Assembly: GCA_016712355.1 (NCBI GenBank)
Contig: JADJRF010000005.1
Location: 1,984,001-2,048,000 of the forward strand
Length of the DNA: 64,000 bases
Source of the DNA: Vampirovibrionales bacterium
GTDB taxonomy: Bacteria; Cyanobacteriota; Vampirovibrionia; Vampirovibrionales; Vampirovibrionaceae
Direction: 5' to 3'
Part shown: in pieces, positions 44,516 through 53,685 of the stretch
Numbering within the stretch: the first letter of the stretch is position 1
How the letters are laid out: every line of letters begins with the position of its first letter
Program-made: the position numbers and the translations under genes
The notes under the pieces: generated by a model
Database searches by the model: none
What the model was told of the DNA's origin: nothing
Seen by the model: only the letters and a program-made list of their open reading frames with translations

Positions 44516-45340
44516 ATGACCGCCGTGATTATCACTGAGGCCATCTGCCTGCGCGGCTACGATTTTAGCGAATCGAGCCGGGCGCTTCATTTTTATTCGC
44601 CCCAGCGCGGGCTTATTCGCGCGGCGGCCAAAGGCATGCGCGGGGCCAAAAGCGCCTTGTCGGGCGTGGGCGAGAAGCTGGCCATCAGCCACTTGCAATT
44701 GCGAACCGGGGCCTCGCTGCATACGATTCTGCAGTATCAGAGCGTTGAGGCCTTTCCGTTTCTGCGCAGCGACTTGATGGCGCTGGCCTGCGCCAGCCTG
44801 TTGGCCGAAACCACGCACCGCCTCGGCGGAGAAGACGATGTGGATGCAGAGCCCACGTATATGGCGCTGCGCGGGGCCTTGTACCGCTTGCAGGCCGTTG
44901 CCGTCGGCGCGCCGCAAACGCGCGAAGGCGAGGCCATTGGCGTCCTGGCGCAATCGCTGCTGCACTTGCTGTCGCTGAGCGGCTACGCCCCCGCGCTGGA
45001 TTATTGCGTCGTCAGCGGCGAGCCGCTGGACTGGCAGGCGTCGTTCTATGCGTTTTCGCCCGAACTGGGCGGCGTTCTGAGCCCGGATGCGGCCCGGCGC
45101 GAAACGGGCGGCAGTCGCGTCAATGTCTCGACCGCCACGCTGCGCGCGCTGAGCGCCCCGGAGCGCGCGGACTGGCAGCGCGTGGACGCAACCCGCGCGC
45201 TGGGCTTTCTGCGGTATTACCTGACGTATCGATTGGAGCGCCCATTGCGGGCCTTCACGTTTTTATTGTCGCTGACATCCGCCCCCACGCCAGCATCGAC
45301 CGGCGCCTCTTTAACGCGACCCTCGCCTGCGTTAGAATAG
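44516..45340 (+). CDS. recO: DNA repair protein RecO
   Basis: RecO loads RecA onto gapped DNA with RecF and RecR. The N-terminal OB fold (EAICLRGYDFSESSRALHFYS, then GLIRAAAKGMRG) and helical C-terminal domain are recognisable, with GFLRYYLTYRLERPL near the end. Most bacterial RecO proteins carry four zinc cysteines in the C-terminal half; here only one remains (DYCVVSGEPL), so zinc binding is lost, as in some lineages. The length of 274 residues includes a Thr/Ser/Pro tail. Confidence 0.9.
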   Translation: MTAVIITEAICLRGYDFSESSRALHFYSPQRGLIRAAAKGMRGAKSALSGVGEKLAISHLQLRTGASLHTILQYQSVEAFPFLRSDLMALACASLLAETTHRLGGEDDVDAEPTYMALRGALYRLQAVAVGAPQTREGEAIGVLAQSLLHLLSLSGYAPALDYCVVSGEPLDWQASFYAFSPELGGVLSPDAARRETGGSRVNVSTATLRALSAPERADWQRVDATRALGFLRYYLTYRLERPLRAFTFLLSLTSAPTPASTGASLTRPSPALE

Positions 45341-45415
45341 ACAGGCTGCTCTTGCGTTGTCAGCCCGGTTTCCCGTCTGAAACGTCTTTCGCTTTGCCTA
45401 AAGGATGTTGCCGCG

Positions 45416-46846
45416 ATGACCCCTCCCTCTGCGCCGGCGCTTGAAACGCCACCGTCGCGCGCCGTGAATGAAGGCTACCGCTCGGTTCTCAAAAACCGGA
45501 CGTTTGTCTTGCTCTGGCTGGGGCAGGTGTTCTCGCAACTGGGCGATCGCGTCGTCTTTGTCATCTTCATTGCCGCAATCACGGCCTATTATGGGGCCAA
45601 TGATCGGTATAACAGCTACTTATATATTGCGTTTACAATTCCGGCGATTCTGCTGACGGCGATTGCCGGGGTTTTTGTCGATCGCTGGCCCCGGCGCCTC
45701 ACGCTGGTCACCACGAATCTGTGCCGCGCGGCACTGCTGGCGTTTCTGCCAATGGCGGCGCATCAGGGGCTGATGGGCATTTACGCCCTGGCGTTTCTGG
45801 TTTCGTCCGCGACGCAATTCTTCGTGCCCGCAGAGTCCGCGACGATTCCGCTGGTGGTGCGAAAAACCCAGCTCATGACGGCGAATTCCCTGTTTACGAC
45901 CACGATGATGGGCTCTGTCATCTTTGGTTTTGCCCTCGGCGACCCGCTGATTAATATCTTCTCGCTGGAACAGGTTCATTGGGCCGTGGTCGGCCTGTTT
46001 TTACTGGCAGGCGGCGTGCTGTGCTTTGTCAAACCGCCGGGCGATCCGTCTGCCGCCCGACTGCGCCCTACGCAGCGAGACGTGCTGAATTCGTTACGTC
46101 GCTTCGGCGCGGAGATGCACGAGGGCGTGGCGTATATTTTAGAGCGCCGCGTCATTCTCAAGACCATCCTCAAGCTGGCGCTGCTGTTTTCGGTTGTCGT
46201 GGCGATGTGCATCCTGTTTATCAGCTTTGCGCGCGATTTTCTGTATGACAACCCGGCGGTGGCCTCGCGAAAATTCGCCTATATCGTGACCTTCAGCGGC
46301 ATCGGGATGTCGGCGGGCGCGCTGGTCGTCGGGCGATTCTTTCGCGATGCGGGACGCCAGCGCATGGCCTATGGCGGATTTCTGGCGATCGGAACGTTCC
46401 TGCTGGCGATGGCGCAAATGGACTGGATTCCCAAACACGCCATGTTGTTCGGCGTCCCGGCGCAATCGGTCTCGCTGGGCGGTGGATTGCAGTTATTTCT
46501 GGAGCGCTTCCCGCTGACGCTGCGCATGGCGCTCACGTATGGCCTTTCCACGTTGATGGGCGTCGCTGCGGCCTTTGTGGCCATCCCCCTGCAATCGCTG
46601 TTGCACGAGGTGATTCCCGATGACAAGCGTGGTAAGATTATGGGCGTCCAGTTCACGCTGCTCAGTACGGCCTCGACGCTGCCGGTACTGGCCGCCGGCC
46701 TGGGCGTAGAATATTTCGGGACAGCGGCGATGCTGAATTTGATGGGCGCGCCGGTGTTCGCAGTCGGCCTGTTCGGCCTGATGCGCCTGATTGCAAGGGC
46801 CAGAGAGAGACGACATCATGCCCATTCCGCTGCTGAAGACTGGTAA
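45416..46846 (+). CDS. Major facilitator superfamily transporter
   Basis: A 476-residue membrane protein with about 12 hydrophobic segments, opening with FVLLWLGQVFSQLGDRVVFV, typical of MFS permeases of the MFS_3/enterobactin exporter type. The cytoplasmic loop after the second segment carries FVDRWPRRLTLVTTNL, the equivalent of the DRxGRR motif. A good AAAGGATG site precedes the ATG. A TAGAAT box at 45333 inside the end of recO may drive it. Its 3' end overlaps the next glycosyltransferase gene by 29 bases. It could export a glycolipid or a drug-like compound; the substrate is not predictable. Confidence 0.88.
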   Translation: MTPPSAPALETPPSRAVNEGYRSVLKNRTFVLLWLGQVFSQLGDRVVFVIFIAAITAYYGANDRYNSYLYIAFTIPAILLTAIAGVFVDRWPRRLTLVTTNLCRAALLAFLPMAAHQGLMGIYALAFLVSSATQFFVPAESATIPLVVRKTQLMTANSLFTTTMMGSVIFGFALGDPLINIFSLEQVHWAVVGLFLLAGGVLCFVKPPGDPSAARLRPTQRDVLNSLRRFGAEMHEGVAYILERRVILKTILKLALLFSVVVAMCILFISFARDFLYDNPAVASRKFAYIVTFSGIGMSAGALVVGRFFRDAGRQRMAYGGFLAIGTFLLAMAQMDWIPKHAMLFGVPAQSVSLGGGLQLFLERFPLTLRMALTYGLSTLMGVAAAFVAIPLQSLLHEVIPDDKRGKIMGVQFTLLSTASTLPVLAAGLGVEYFGTAAMLNLMGAPVFAVGLFGLMRLIARARERRHHAHSAAEDW

Positions 46847-48014
46847 ACGCGGGCGCGCCTTTCCTGAAATTCGGCGTCGGTTGTACTTCTCGGTCAGTAG
46901 CGAGGGATTCGGGCATTCCAGCCGGGCGATCGCTTTGGCGCAACAGTTTGAAGACGACGAAATTCTCATCGGCGCTTACAGCTATGCGCTGGAGCGCGTG
47001 GAGTCGTTTGGCCTGCCGTGCGTAGAGATTCCGCAGGAAGTCGAGTTCGTGGGCGATGCAGGCAGTTTCAGCATCGGGCGCACCTTGCTGCATAACCAGT
47101 CGCGCGCCCTGAGCTTCAATCAGATTGTGCAGGACGAGATGGAAGTCATGCGCAATTACGGCATCTCGCTGGTGATCGCCGATGGGCGGATGGCCCCGGT
47201 ACTGGCCGCCTCGCAACTGGATATTCCGTGCGTGGTGGTGACCAATCAGAGCGCCTTTTACCCGTTTTTCGCGCGGGATTCGGCGCTGGTCAAGCTGTTC
47301 GGGCGCTCGTTCGAGTGGGTCATGCGCTTCTGGCTGTCCAGCGCCGAAGAGATTTTTATCCCCGATTTTCCGCCGCCGCATACGGTCTGCCTGCCAAATC
47401 TGGCGCGGGATTTTCAAGTCATGAAGCGCACGCGCTTTGTCGGGCCGCTGGTTGCCTGGAAGGCCGAGGATGTCGAGCCGCTGGCGCGTCCCCATGGCTC
47501 CGGTCCGCTGGTGGTCGTGGGCCTGGGCGGTCATAGTTATCGCAAGCCCTTGTTTGAAGCCGTTCTGCAAATGGCCGCGCAATCGCCCCACATCCAGTTT
47601 GAATTGCTGACGACCTTTACGGAGTCGCAGCTTCCGCCGAACGTTCGACTGAACGCCACGCCCAAGATGGCGGTTTCGTACTTCAAGGCCGCCGATCTGG
47701 TGATTACCCAGGGCGGCCATAGCACGGCCATGGAACTGCTCACGCTGGGGCGCCCCTCGCTGGTGATTCCTGATACGAATCAGATTGAGCAGGAGAACAA
47801 CGCCCGGCGTCTGGCGGAACTGGGCGCGTCGCGCGCATTATCGTATGAGCAGGTCAGCGCGGGCTTGCTCAAACCGGCGATGGATGCGATGCTGGAGTCG
47901 ACTTCGTACCGTCAGGCCGCTGAATGTCTGGCCGCCGAAGCCGCCCAGATTGACGGCGCGCGTCGCGCAGCGGATGTTCTCCGCGAATACGCAGGACGCC
48001 TGTTGGCCTATTAG
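46818..48014 (+). CDS. GT28/MurG-fold glycosyltransferase (MJ1255/VC2487-like)
   Basis: The N-terminal motif SSEGFGHSSRAIALAQ (GxGHxxR form) and the C-terminal nucleotide-sugar site TQGGHSTAMELLTLGRPSLV are characteristic of MurG-type transferases that add sugars to lipid or saccharide acceptors. It has 398 residues from the chosen ATG, which lies within the end of the MFS gene and is preceded by AGAGAGA. With the upstream transporter and downstream GT2 it probably forms a cell-surface glycan or glycolipid unit (inference). Confidence 0.88.
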   Translation: MPIPLLKTGKRGRAFPEIRRRLYFSVSSEGFGHSSRAIALAQQFEDDEILIGAYSYALERVESFGLPCVEIPQEVEFVGDAGSFSIGRTLLHNQSRALSFNQIVQDEMEVMRNYGISLVIADGRMAPVLAASQLDIPCVVVTNQSAFYPFFARDSALVKLFGRSFEWVMRFWLSSAEEIFIPDFPPPHTVCLPNLARDFQVMKRTRFVGPLVAWKAEDVEPLARPHGSGPLVVVGLGGHSYRKPLFEAVLQMAAQSPHIQFELLTTFTESQLPPNVRLNATPKMAVSYFKAADLVITQGGHSTAMELLTLGRPSLVIPDTNQIEQENNARRLAELGASRALSYEQVSAGLLKPAMDAMLESTSYRQAAECLAAEAAQIDGARRAADVLREYAGRLLAY

Positions 48015-48104
48015 CGCATCAGACGCGCCGCCGCCCGACGCCCCGCCTCTGGTAAGATGCTGGTGAGCTATTTGTATTGTTAAGCCCATGACGCCAACCT
48101 TCTC

Positions 48105-49430
48105 TTGGTAAAACGATCGTTATTTGCGCTGCTGCTGATTAACTGGGCGTTTGTCGCGCTGCTGGGTCGCTGGTTGCCGTGGGCTTCCGGCCTGACGCTG
48201 CTGTTTGTCGTGATGATCGGCTACGCCCTGCTGGTTACCGTTGCGATGGTGCACCGCAAGCGCCGCGAGCGGAAATACCCGCCGCCGCCCACCCCGCCGT
48301 GGACCCCGCGCGTGTCGCTGGTGGTGCCCGCCCATAACGAAGAGCAGGTCATTGAAGAGACGGTTGCGGCGCTGATGGCGCTGGATTATCCCGATTTCCA
48401 CGTGCTGGTGATGGACGATCGCAGCGCCGACGGCACCGCCGCGCGTCTGGCCGCGCTGGCCCAGCGTTACGACCCCGCGCGCTTTGCTTATCATGTACGC
48501 GCCGCCGATGGGCGCCCCGGCAAATCCGCCGTCCTGAATGACGCGCTGGCCATGACCGATGGCGAAATCATCGCTGTCTTTGACGCTGACGCCTTCGTCG
48601 CGCCGGATTTCATCTCGCGGATGTTGCCCTTTCTGGCTGAAGAAGGCGTGGGCGGCGCACAGGCGCGCAAGGTAATCGCCAATGCCGACTATAACTGGCT
48701 CACGCGCTGTCAGAATTACGAATACTCGCTCGATAGCCATTTCCAGTACGGCCGCGACGCCATTCGCTGCTCGGTGGAGTTTCGCGGGAACGGGCAACTC
48801 GTCAAACGCTCGGCCATCGAAAGCGTCGGCGGCTGGAATGAGGCCAGCCTTACGGACGATCTCGACCTGTCCACGCGCTTTCAACTGGCGGGCTGGGACG
48901 TGCGCTTTGCGCATAAGACGCTCGTCTACGAAGAAGGCATCACCCGACTGAGCGCGCTGATTCGTCAACGTCGCCGCTGGGCGCAGGGCTCGCTGACGCG
49001 CTATCTGCAATTCGGCATGCGCCTGCTGGCCAGCGATCAGGCCTCTTTACGCGCCAAAGGCGACCTGCTGGCCTATGTGGTTCAGTTTATCTTCCCGCTG
49101 TGGCTCGTGTTCGATTACTGCTATCTGGGCTATCACTACGTCACGGGGCAGGTTCACCAGATTCATATGCTGTCTTCGCTGATGGCGTTGCCGGTGCTGT
49201 GCGGGTTCTTCTATACGGCGCTGGTCGTGGCGATTTATCGCTTTAATCGCCCCGGCGTCTGGCGCACGCTGAGCGACGCGGTGATGACGGCCATTTACTT
49301 CATTCTGGTCTGGATTCCGGTCGTGTGCTGGGTCACGGTCAATCTCATCCGCGAGCCGCAAGGCGCATTCGACTGGGGAAAAACTGAACACGGCGGCGCG
49401 GGTCGCCGCAATCCCGCGCTCAGCGCCTGA
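48105..49430 (+). CDS. Membrane-bound family 2 glycosyltransferase, processive type
   Basis: Two N-terminal membrane segments (about 5-25 and 28-50) precede a GT2 domain with VPAHNEEQVIEETVAAL, MDDRSADG, AVFDADAF, LTDDLDLSTRF and the QRRRW form of the processive QxxRW motif. Three or four more membrane segments follow, as in cellulose, hyaluronan or poly-GlcNAc synthases. The only start giving the full first membrane segment is a TTG without a clear ribosome-binding site. A seven-codon open frame starting at ATG 48088 and ending TAA at 48111 overlaps it, so either translation is coupled or a base is wrong here. A TAAGAT box lies at 48053. Confidence 0.9.
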   Translation: MVKRSLFALLLINWAFVALLGRWLPWASGLTLLFVVMIGYALLVTVAMVHRKRRERKYPPPPTPPWTPRVSLVVPAHNEEQVIEETVAALMALDYPDFHVLVMDDRSADGTAARLAALAQRYDPARFAYHVRAADGRPGKSAVLNDALAMTDGEIIAVFDADAFVAPDFISRMLPFLAEEGVGGAQARKVIANADYNWLTRCQNYEYSLDSHFQYGRDAIRCSVEFRGNGQLVKRSAIESVGGWNEASLTDDLDLSTRFQLAGWDVRFAHKTLVYEEGITRLSALIRQRRRWAQGSLTRYLQFGMRLLASDQASLRAKGDLLAYVVQFIFPLWLVFDYCYLGYHYVTGQVHQIHMLSSLMALPVLCGFFYTALVVAIYRFNRPGVWRTLSDAVMTAIYFILVWIPVVCWVTVNLIREPQGAFDWGKTEHGGAGRRNPALSA

Positions 49431-49439
49431 GTACGCTCG

Positions 49440-50546
49440 CTAGACAGCCGCTGCCGTGGCTGATTCCAGGATTTCACCAGGCTCTGGCGCCGCCTTCTCA
49501 CTGAGCGCGCGCCGCTGAGGGTTAAAAGGCCGGAGATTGCCGACAAACTGATCGGCGCTCTCTGCCCATGAGAACGTACGCGCATAGGCCACGCACGCCT
49601 CGCGCGAGACGCGCAGCGCCTTGGCGACGGCTATCTGTAGATCCGGGTGGAGCGCGCCGACCGGACGCGGGGCCTCCAGCGTCGGACCAATCACGTCCAG
49701 CGGCCCCGGCGCGGGGAAAGCCGCCACCGGCGTGCCACAGGCCAGCGCCTCGAGCATGACCAGCCCAAAGGTATCCGTTTTGCTGGGAAACACCAGCGCA
49801 TCGCTGGCGCAATACGCCTGCGCAAGGGCTTCTCCCTGCAAGACGCCCAGAAAATGCGCCTCAGGATAGGTCTGCTCCAGCGCGCGCCGACTCGGTCCTT
49901 CGCCCACAACGACTTTGGAGCCATGGCAGGGCAGCGACAAAAACGCTTCCAGATTCTTTTCCGGCGCGACGCGTCCAACATAGAGCAGAGCCGGACGCGG
50001 CAACGAGCGCCAGAACGCCGACGCGCCCGTGTGCGGGCGCGGGAAGAACAACGTCTGATCCACGCCGCGAGTCCAGGCGCGCAGACGCTGGAAGCCGCGA
50101 TCCTGTAACTCTCGCCGCTGGGTGGGCGTTGAGACCATCACCCCGGCGGAAGCGCCATGAAACCAGCGAAGCCACGCAAAGGAAAACCACAACGGCAGTC
50201 CCACGTGAGACGCCAGATACTCCGGCAAGCGAGAATGAAACGCCGTGGTAAACGGCAGGCGGCGCTTGCGGCAATACCGGCGCGCCGCCATCCCCAAAAA
50301 ACCTTCGGTCGCAATATGGATCGCGTCCGGCGCAAACGCCTCAATCTGGCGCGCGAGCGCGGGGCCCGGCCACAGGGCCAGCCGGATTTCCGGGTAGGTC
50401 GGCCATCCGAGGGCCGCGAACCCTTCCATATCAATCCAGCCCACAACATGGCCGCGCCGTTGCAGAATATCGCGCAGGGTTGACAGCGTGCGAACGACGC
50501 CATTGGTCTGCGTTCGGTGCGTATCCGTCACAATCAGTATGCGCAC
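49440..50546 (-). CDS. GT4 family glycosyltransferase (alpha-mannosyltransferase-like)
   Basis: The product resembles GDP-mannose-dependent or SqdX-like GT4 enzymes: ILIVTDTHRTQTNGVVRTL at the N-terminus, TYPEIRLALWPG, DAIHIATEGFLG, then the C-terminal donor site LLYVGRVAPEKNLE and the EX7E-like SKTDTFGLVMLEALACG. The GTG start with AAGGG six bases upstream gives the usual N-terminus (368 residues). An ATG six codons earlier is the alternative. Its 3' end lies nine bases from the convergent GT2 gene. Probably adds a sugar to a membrane lipid or glycan. Confidence 0.9.
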   Translation of the reverse strand: MRILIVTDTHRTQTNGVVRTLSTLRDILQRRGHVVGWIDMEGFAALGWPTYPEIRLALWPGPALARQIEAFAPDAIHIATEGFLGMAARRYCRKRRLPFTTAFHSRLPEYLASHVGLPLWFSFAWLRWFHGASAGVMVSTPTQRRELQDRGFQRLRAWTRGVDQTLFFPRPHTGASAFWRSLPRPALLYVGRVAPEKNLEAFLSLPCHGSKVVVGEGPSRRALEQTYPEAHFLGVLQGEALAQAYCASDALVFPSKTDTFGLVMLEALACGTPVAAFPAPGPLDVIGPTLEAPRPVGALHPDLQIAVAKALRVSREACVAYARTFSWAESADQFVGNLRPFNPQRRALSEKAAPEPGEILESATAAAV

Positions 50547-50744
50547 AGCGGCCCTTACAGGCATTCCCCCTATCCCGACAAGCGAACGGGCAAGCCCTGT
50601 TTTTATTATACGCCCAACTATAAGTCCCAATCGTGACGGGTCAATGACGTACCGTCGCCGCCGCGCTCGCGAAGGGGGGGAATCTGCTCTAGGGGCTGCG
50701 ATAGCCCATAGACGGGCGCTTTTTATCAGCGCGCACGGGGCATT

Positions 50745-50781
50745 GAAAAACCGCCCGACTGTAACAAGACAGCCGGGCGGC
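50745..50781 (-). terminator. Intrinsic terminator of pckG
   Basis: On the minus strand a 12-bp stem (CCGCCCGGCTGT paired with ACAGTCGGGCGG, one G-U) with a six-base loop is followed by TTTTT. It lies 24 bases after the pckG stop. Confidence 0.9.
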
Positions 50782-50804
50782 AAACGGGTTAAGAAATCAG
50801 GGCC

Positions 50805-52595
50805 TCAGCAGCAAACGGGCGTTTGCAGGCGCTGACGCACGCGCGCTACTTGCGCAGCCATCCGCTCGGGGAGGCGCGCGCCGAATTTGGCCATGAATGC
50901 CTCCACCTGCGGAAGTTCCGCGTTCCAGGCGTCGGCGTCAACGCGCAGCAGCTCGGCAAGCGCTTCCGGGGTCATATTCAACCCCGATGCGTCCAGACCG
51001 TCCGGCAGCGGCGTGCGGCCAATGGGGGTTTCTCTGGCGTCGACAGCGCCGTCAACGCGCTCGCACATCCACTTTAAAACGCGGCTGTTATCGCGGAAGC
51101 CCGGCCAGAGGAATTTACCGTCGGCGCCTTTGCGGAACCAGTTGACGTAGAAGATCTTCGGCGCGTTGGCCCCGAGGCGATCGCCCATCGCGAACCAATG
51201 CGCGAAGTAATCGGCCATGTTATAGCCACAGAACGGCAACATGGCGAACGGGTCAAAACGCAGGCCTTTGACATCAAGCGCAGCAGCAGTCGCTTCAGAA
51301 GCGCAGGTAGCGCCCATGTACACGCCATGATCCCAGTCCAGCGCCTCGGTCACCAGCGGTACGACGCTGCCGCGACGGCCACCGAAAATAAAGATATCAA
51401 TCGGCACGCCGTTGGGATTTTCCCAGTCATCGCAAATCACGGGGCATTGGCTCGCAGGAGCGGTAAAGCGCGCGTTGGGATGCGCCGCCTTTTCGCCGCT
51501 TTGAGGCGTCCACGGCCGACCTTTCCAGTCGATGGCGCTCTCAATGTTTACGCCCATATCTTCCCACCAGATATCGCCCTGAGGGGTCAGGGCGCAGTTG
51601 GTGAAAATCGTATTGCGGCTGATGGTGTCCATCGCCATCGGGTTCGACGCGCGATTGGTGCCGGGCGCGACGCCGAAGAAGCCCGCTTCGGGGTTAATGG
51701 CGTACAGGCGGCCGTCCTGACCGATTTTCATCCAGGCGATATCGTCGCCGACGGTTTCACACTTCCAGCCGGGAATTGAGGGCTGCATCATCGCCAGATT
51801 GGTTTTGCCGCAGGCGCTGGGGAAGGCGGCGGCGATGTGGTAACGGCGTCCTTGCGGATTGGTCAGGCGCAGAATCAGCATGTGCTCAGCCATCCAGCCC
51901 TCGTTTCGGGCCAGATTAGAGGCGATGCGCAGGGCCAGACATTTTTTGCCGAGCAACGCGTTACCGCCGTAGCCCGAACCATACGACCAGATGGTCTTGT
52001 CTTCAGGGAAGTGGGCGATATATTTCTGCTCGATGGGCGCGCACGGCCAGCGGCCTTCATCGGTTTCGCCCTCGGCCAGGGGCTTGCCCACCGAATGCAG
52101 ACACGGAATGAATTCGCCGTCAGCGCCCAGCGCATCGAGGACGGCTTTGCCGACGCGCGTCATAATATGCATATTGGCGACGACATACGGGCTATCGGTA
52201 ATTTCCACGCCGATTTTAGCAATCGGCGAGCCCACCGGCCCCATGCTAAACGGGATCACATACAGCGTGCGTCCACGCATACAGCCATCGTAGAGGCCGC
52301 GCATGGTGGTTTTGAGGGTTTCCGGGTCAATCCAGTTGTTGGTCGGACCGGCAGCGTCCTGCGATTGCGCGGCAATATAGGTCCGGTCTTCGACCCGCGC
52401 GACATCAGACGGGTCCGAGCGGAAGAGATAGCTGTTCTCGCGCTGTTTTAGCGGGGTGGCAAGACCTTGCTCGACGAGAAGATCCAGCATCGATTGGTAT
52501 TCCTGCGGCGAGCCGTCGCACCAGTAAACGGCGCTGGGTTTGCACATGGCGCGGATTTCTTCCACCCATGCCGATAATTTACGGTTCTCCGTCAT
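50805..52595 (-). CDS. pckG: Phosphoenolpyruvate carboxykinase (GTP)
   Basis: Converts oxaloacetate and GTP to phosphoenolpyruvate, CO2 and GDP, the entry to gluconeogenesis. At 596 residues it has the normal size for the GTP type. The kinase P-loop carries the reactive Cys in FPSACGKTNLAMM, and the metal and GTP sites appear as CETVGDDIAWMK and NPMAMDTISRNTIFTN, with FIFGGRRGS and FCGYNMADYF further on. The start follows GGGAG by nine bases. It is a single gene with its own terminator. Confidence 0.98.
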   Translation of the reverse strand: MTENRKLSAWVEEIRAMCKPSAVYWCDGSPQEYQSMLDLLVEQGLATPLKQRENSYLFRSDPSDVARVEDRTYIAAQSQDAAGPTNNWIDPETLKTTMRGLYDGCMRGRTLYVIPFSMGPVGSPIAKIGVEITDSPYVVANMHIMTRVGKAVLDALGADGEFIPCLHSVGKPLAEGETDEGRWPCAPIEQKYIAHFPEDKTIWSYGSGYGGNALLGKKCLALRIASNLARNEGWMAEHMLILRLTNPQGRRYHIAAAFPSACGKTNLAMMQPSIPGWKCETVGDDIAWMKIGQDGRLYAINPEAGFFGVAPGTNRASNPMAMDTISRNTIFTNCALTPQGDIWWEDMGVNIESAIDWKGRPWTPQSGEKAAHPNARFTAPASQCPVICDDWENPNGVPIDIFIFGGRRGSVVPLVTEALDWDHGVYMGATCASEATAAALDVKGLRFDPFAMLPFCGYNMADYFAHWFAMGDRLGANAPKIFYVNWFRKGADGKFLWPGFRDNSRVLKWMCERVDGAVDARETPIGRTPLPDGLDASGLNMTPEALAELLRVDADAWNAELPQVEAFMAKFGARLPERMAAQVARVRQRLQTPVCC

Positions 52596-52761
52596 CGCAT
52601 AAGTCTCCCGTGAATTAACTGAATCGAAACTCTTGGATAAAAGCGTTGGCCAAGCGGTTTGCAGCGGCAAACACGCCGGACTCGCAAAGAGAGCGAGACG
52701 ATTCTACTGTGAGCGCAACCCCAGCGCAAGCCGCCGCCCTAACGCCGGACTGTTTCCAGGC

Positions 52762-52802
52762 AAAAGAAAAGCCCCAGCGGATTGAATCGCGCCGGAGCCT
52801 GA
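52762..52802 (-). terminator. Intrinsic terminator after the EF-hand gene
   Basis: On the minus strand AGGCTCCGGCG pairs with CGCTGGGGCTT through an 11-bp stem with three G-U pairs, followed by TTTTCTTTT. About 25 bases after the gene's stop. Confidence 0.75.
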
Positions 52803-52826
52803 AAAATTACAAACGCGTAAAACGCG

Positions 52827-53390
52827 CTAGGCGTAAATCGGCGTCTGCGACGGTACAGGCGGAGGAAGTTCGGGAAACGCGGATGCCGGACCCGCGCTTC
52901 CCGACTGTGTGAATCCCCCCATCGCAATCTGCATGAAGGCTGCCATCAGGGCCATCCAGTCGATAGTCGGCTGTTGGCTGGCGCTGGTAGATGTCTGCGG
53001 CTGCTTTTCGGCAGCTGCGCCAGACGTGGAAGTCGACGCAGAGGTCGCGCTAGCCGGAGCGGCGGCAGTCGCTTTCTGGGTTTGCGCCGTGGTCTCGCCT
53101 CGTCGCGCCTTAGCGGCCTGGCGGCCTTCAATGGTATTGTCGTAAAACTTTTTGAGTTCGGACACGGTCACCCGACCATCGCGATTACTGTCGTAGATGT
53201 TATAGCCAAACGAATATTTTTTGGCGCTTTCCTGGCCTAAGAGGGATGCGCTCAGATCCTTGTCTGTATAGACGGACGCATCTCTACTAGCGGCCCTGAG
53301 TTCGTTTTCATCCAGGCCATTGCGGTCTCTATCAAAGCGATCGAAAATACCATTGGGACCGGTAAATTTTGCATACGTGACGGTATTCAC
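52827..53390 (-). CDS. EF-hand protein with Ala/Ser/Thr-rich linker (187 aa)
   Basis: A canonical calcium loop DSNRDGRVTVSE is preceded about 50 residues earlier by a second loop, DRDRNGLDENE, which is one residue short of canonical. The C-terminal half is a disordered Ala/Ser/Thr/Gln stretch ending in a hydrophobic helix (DWMALMAAFMQIAMGG) and a Pro-rich tail. No signal peptide. The GTG start follows AGGAG by nine bases. Different in layout from the EF-hand protein at 28964. Its leader is an unusual purine-rich transcript. Confidence 0.75.
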   Translation of the reverse strand: MNTVTYAKFTGPNGIFDRFDRDRNGLDENELRAASRDASVYTDKDLSASLLGQESAKKYSFGYNIYDSNRDGRVTVSELKKFYDNTIEGRQAAKARRGETTAQTQKATAAAPASATSASTSTSGAAAEKQPQTSTSASQQPTIDWMALMAAFMQIAMGGFTQSGSAGPASAFPELPPPVPSQTPIYA

Positions 53391-53399
53391 GGCCTGAGC

Positions 53400-53592
53400 T
53401 CCTATCTCTCTCTCTCTAATGCTTATTTTCCTGAATGATGAATCGCAAACGGCCCGGACACAGGCGTTTCAGACTTCTCTACATTTGTTTTTCCGTGTAT
53501 TTTATCGAGCTACTTCTCTCTGCTAATCTTCTCTTCTCTGCTAATCTCTTTTCTGCTGATCTCTTCTCTTCTGTATCGCTATAATCTCTTGA
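53400..53592 (-). repeat. Pyrimidine-rich, imperfectly repeated leader of the EF-hand gene
   Basis: On the plus strand the gap holds a CT run (about 53404-53417). Further on, a TCTCTGCTAATCT-like unit is repeated about three times (53515-53570), broken by further TCTTCTCT runs. In the minus-strand transcript this becomes a long AGAGAAGA-rich 5' leader. The whole 53391-53685 gap is AT-rich and holds no gene. Confidence 0.7.
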
Positions 53593-53685
53593 ACGGGGAT
53601 GCGGGAATTGAACGCTCTTCAAATATAAAAACATTTATATAGCCTGAAATGCTAGCCTTAAGAAAGACATTAGATTTCATGGGAA

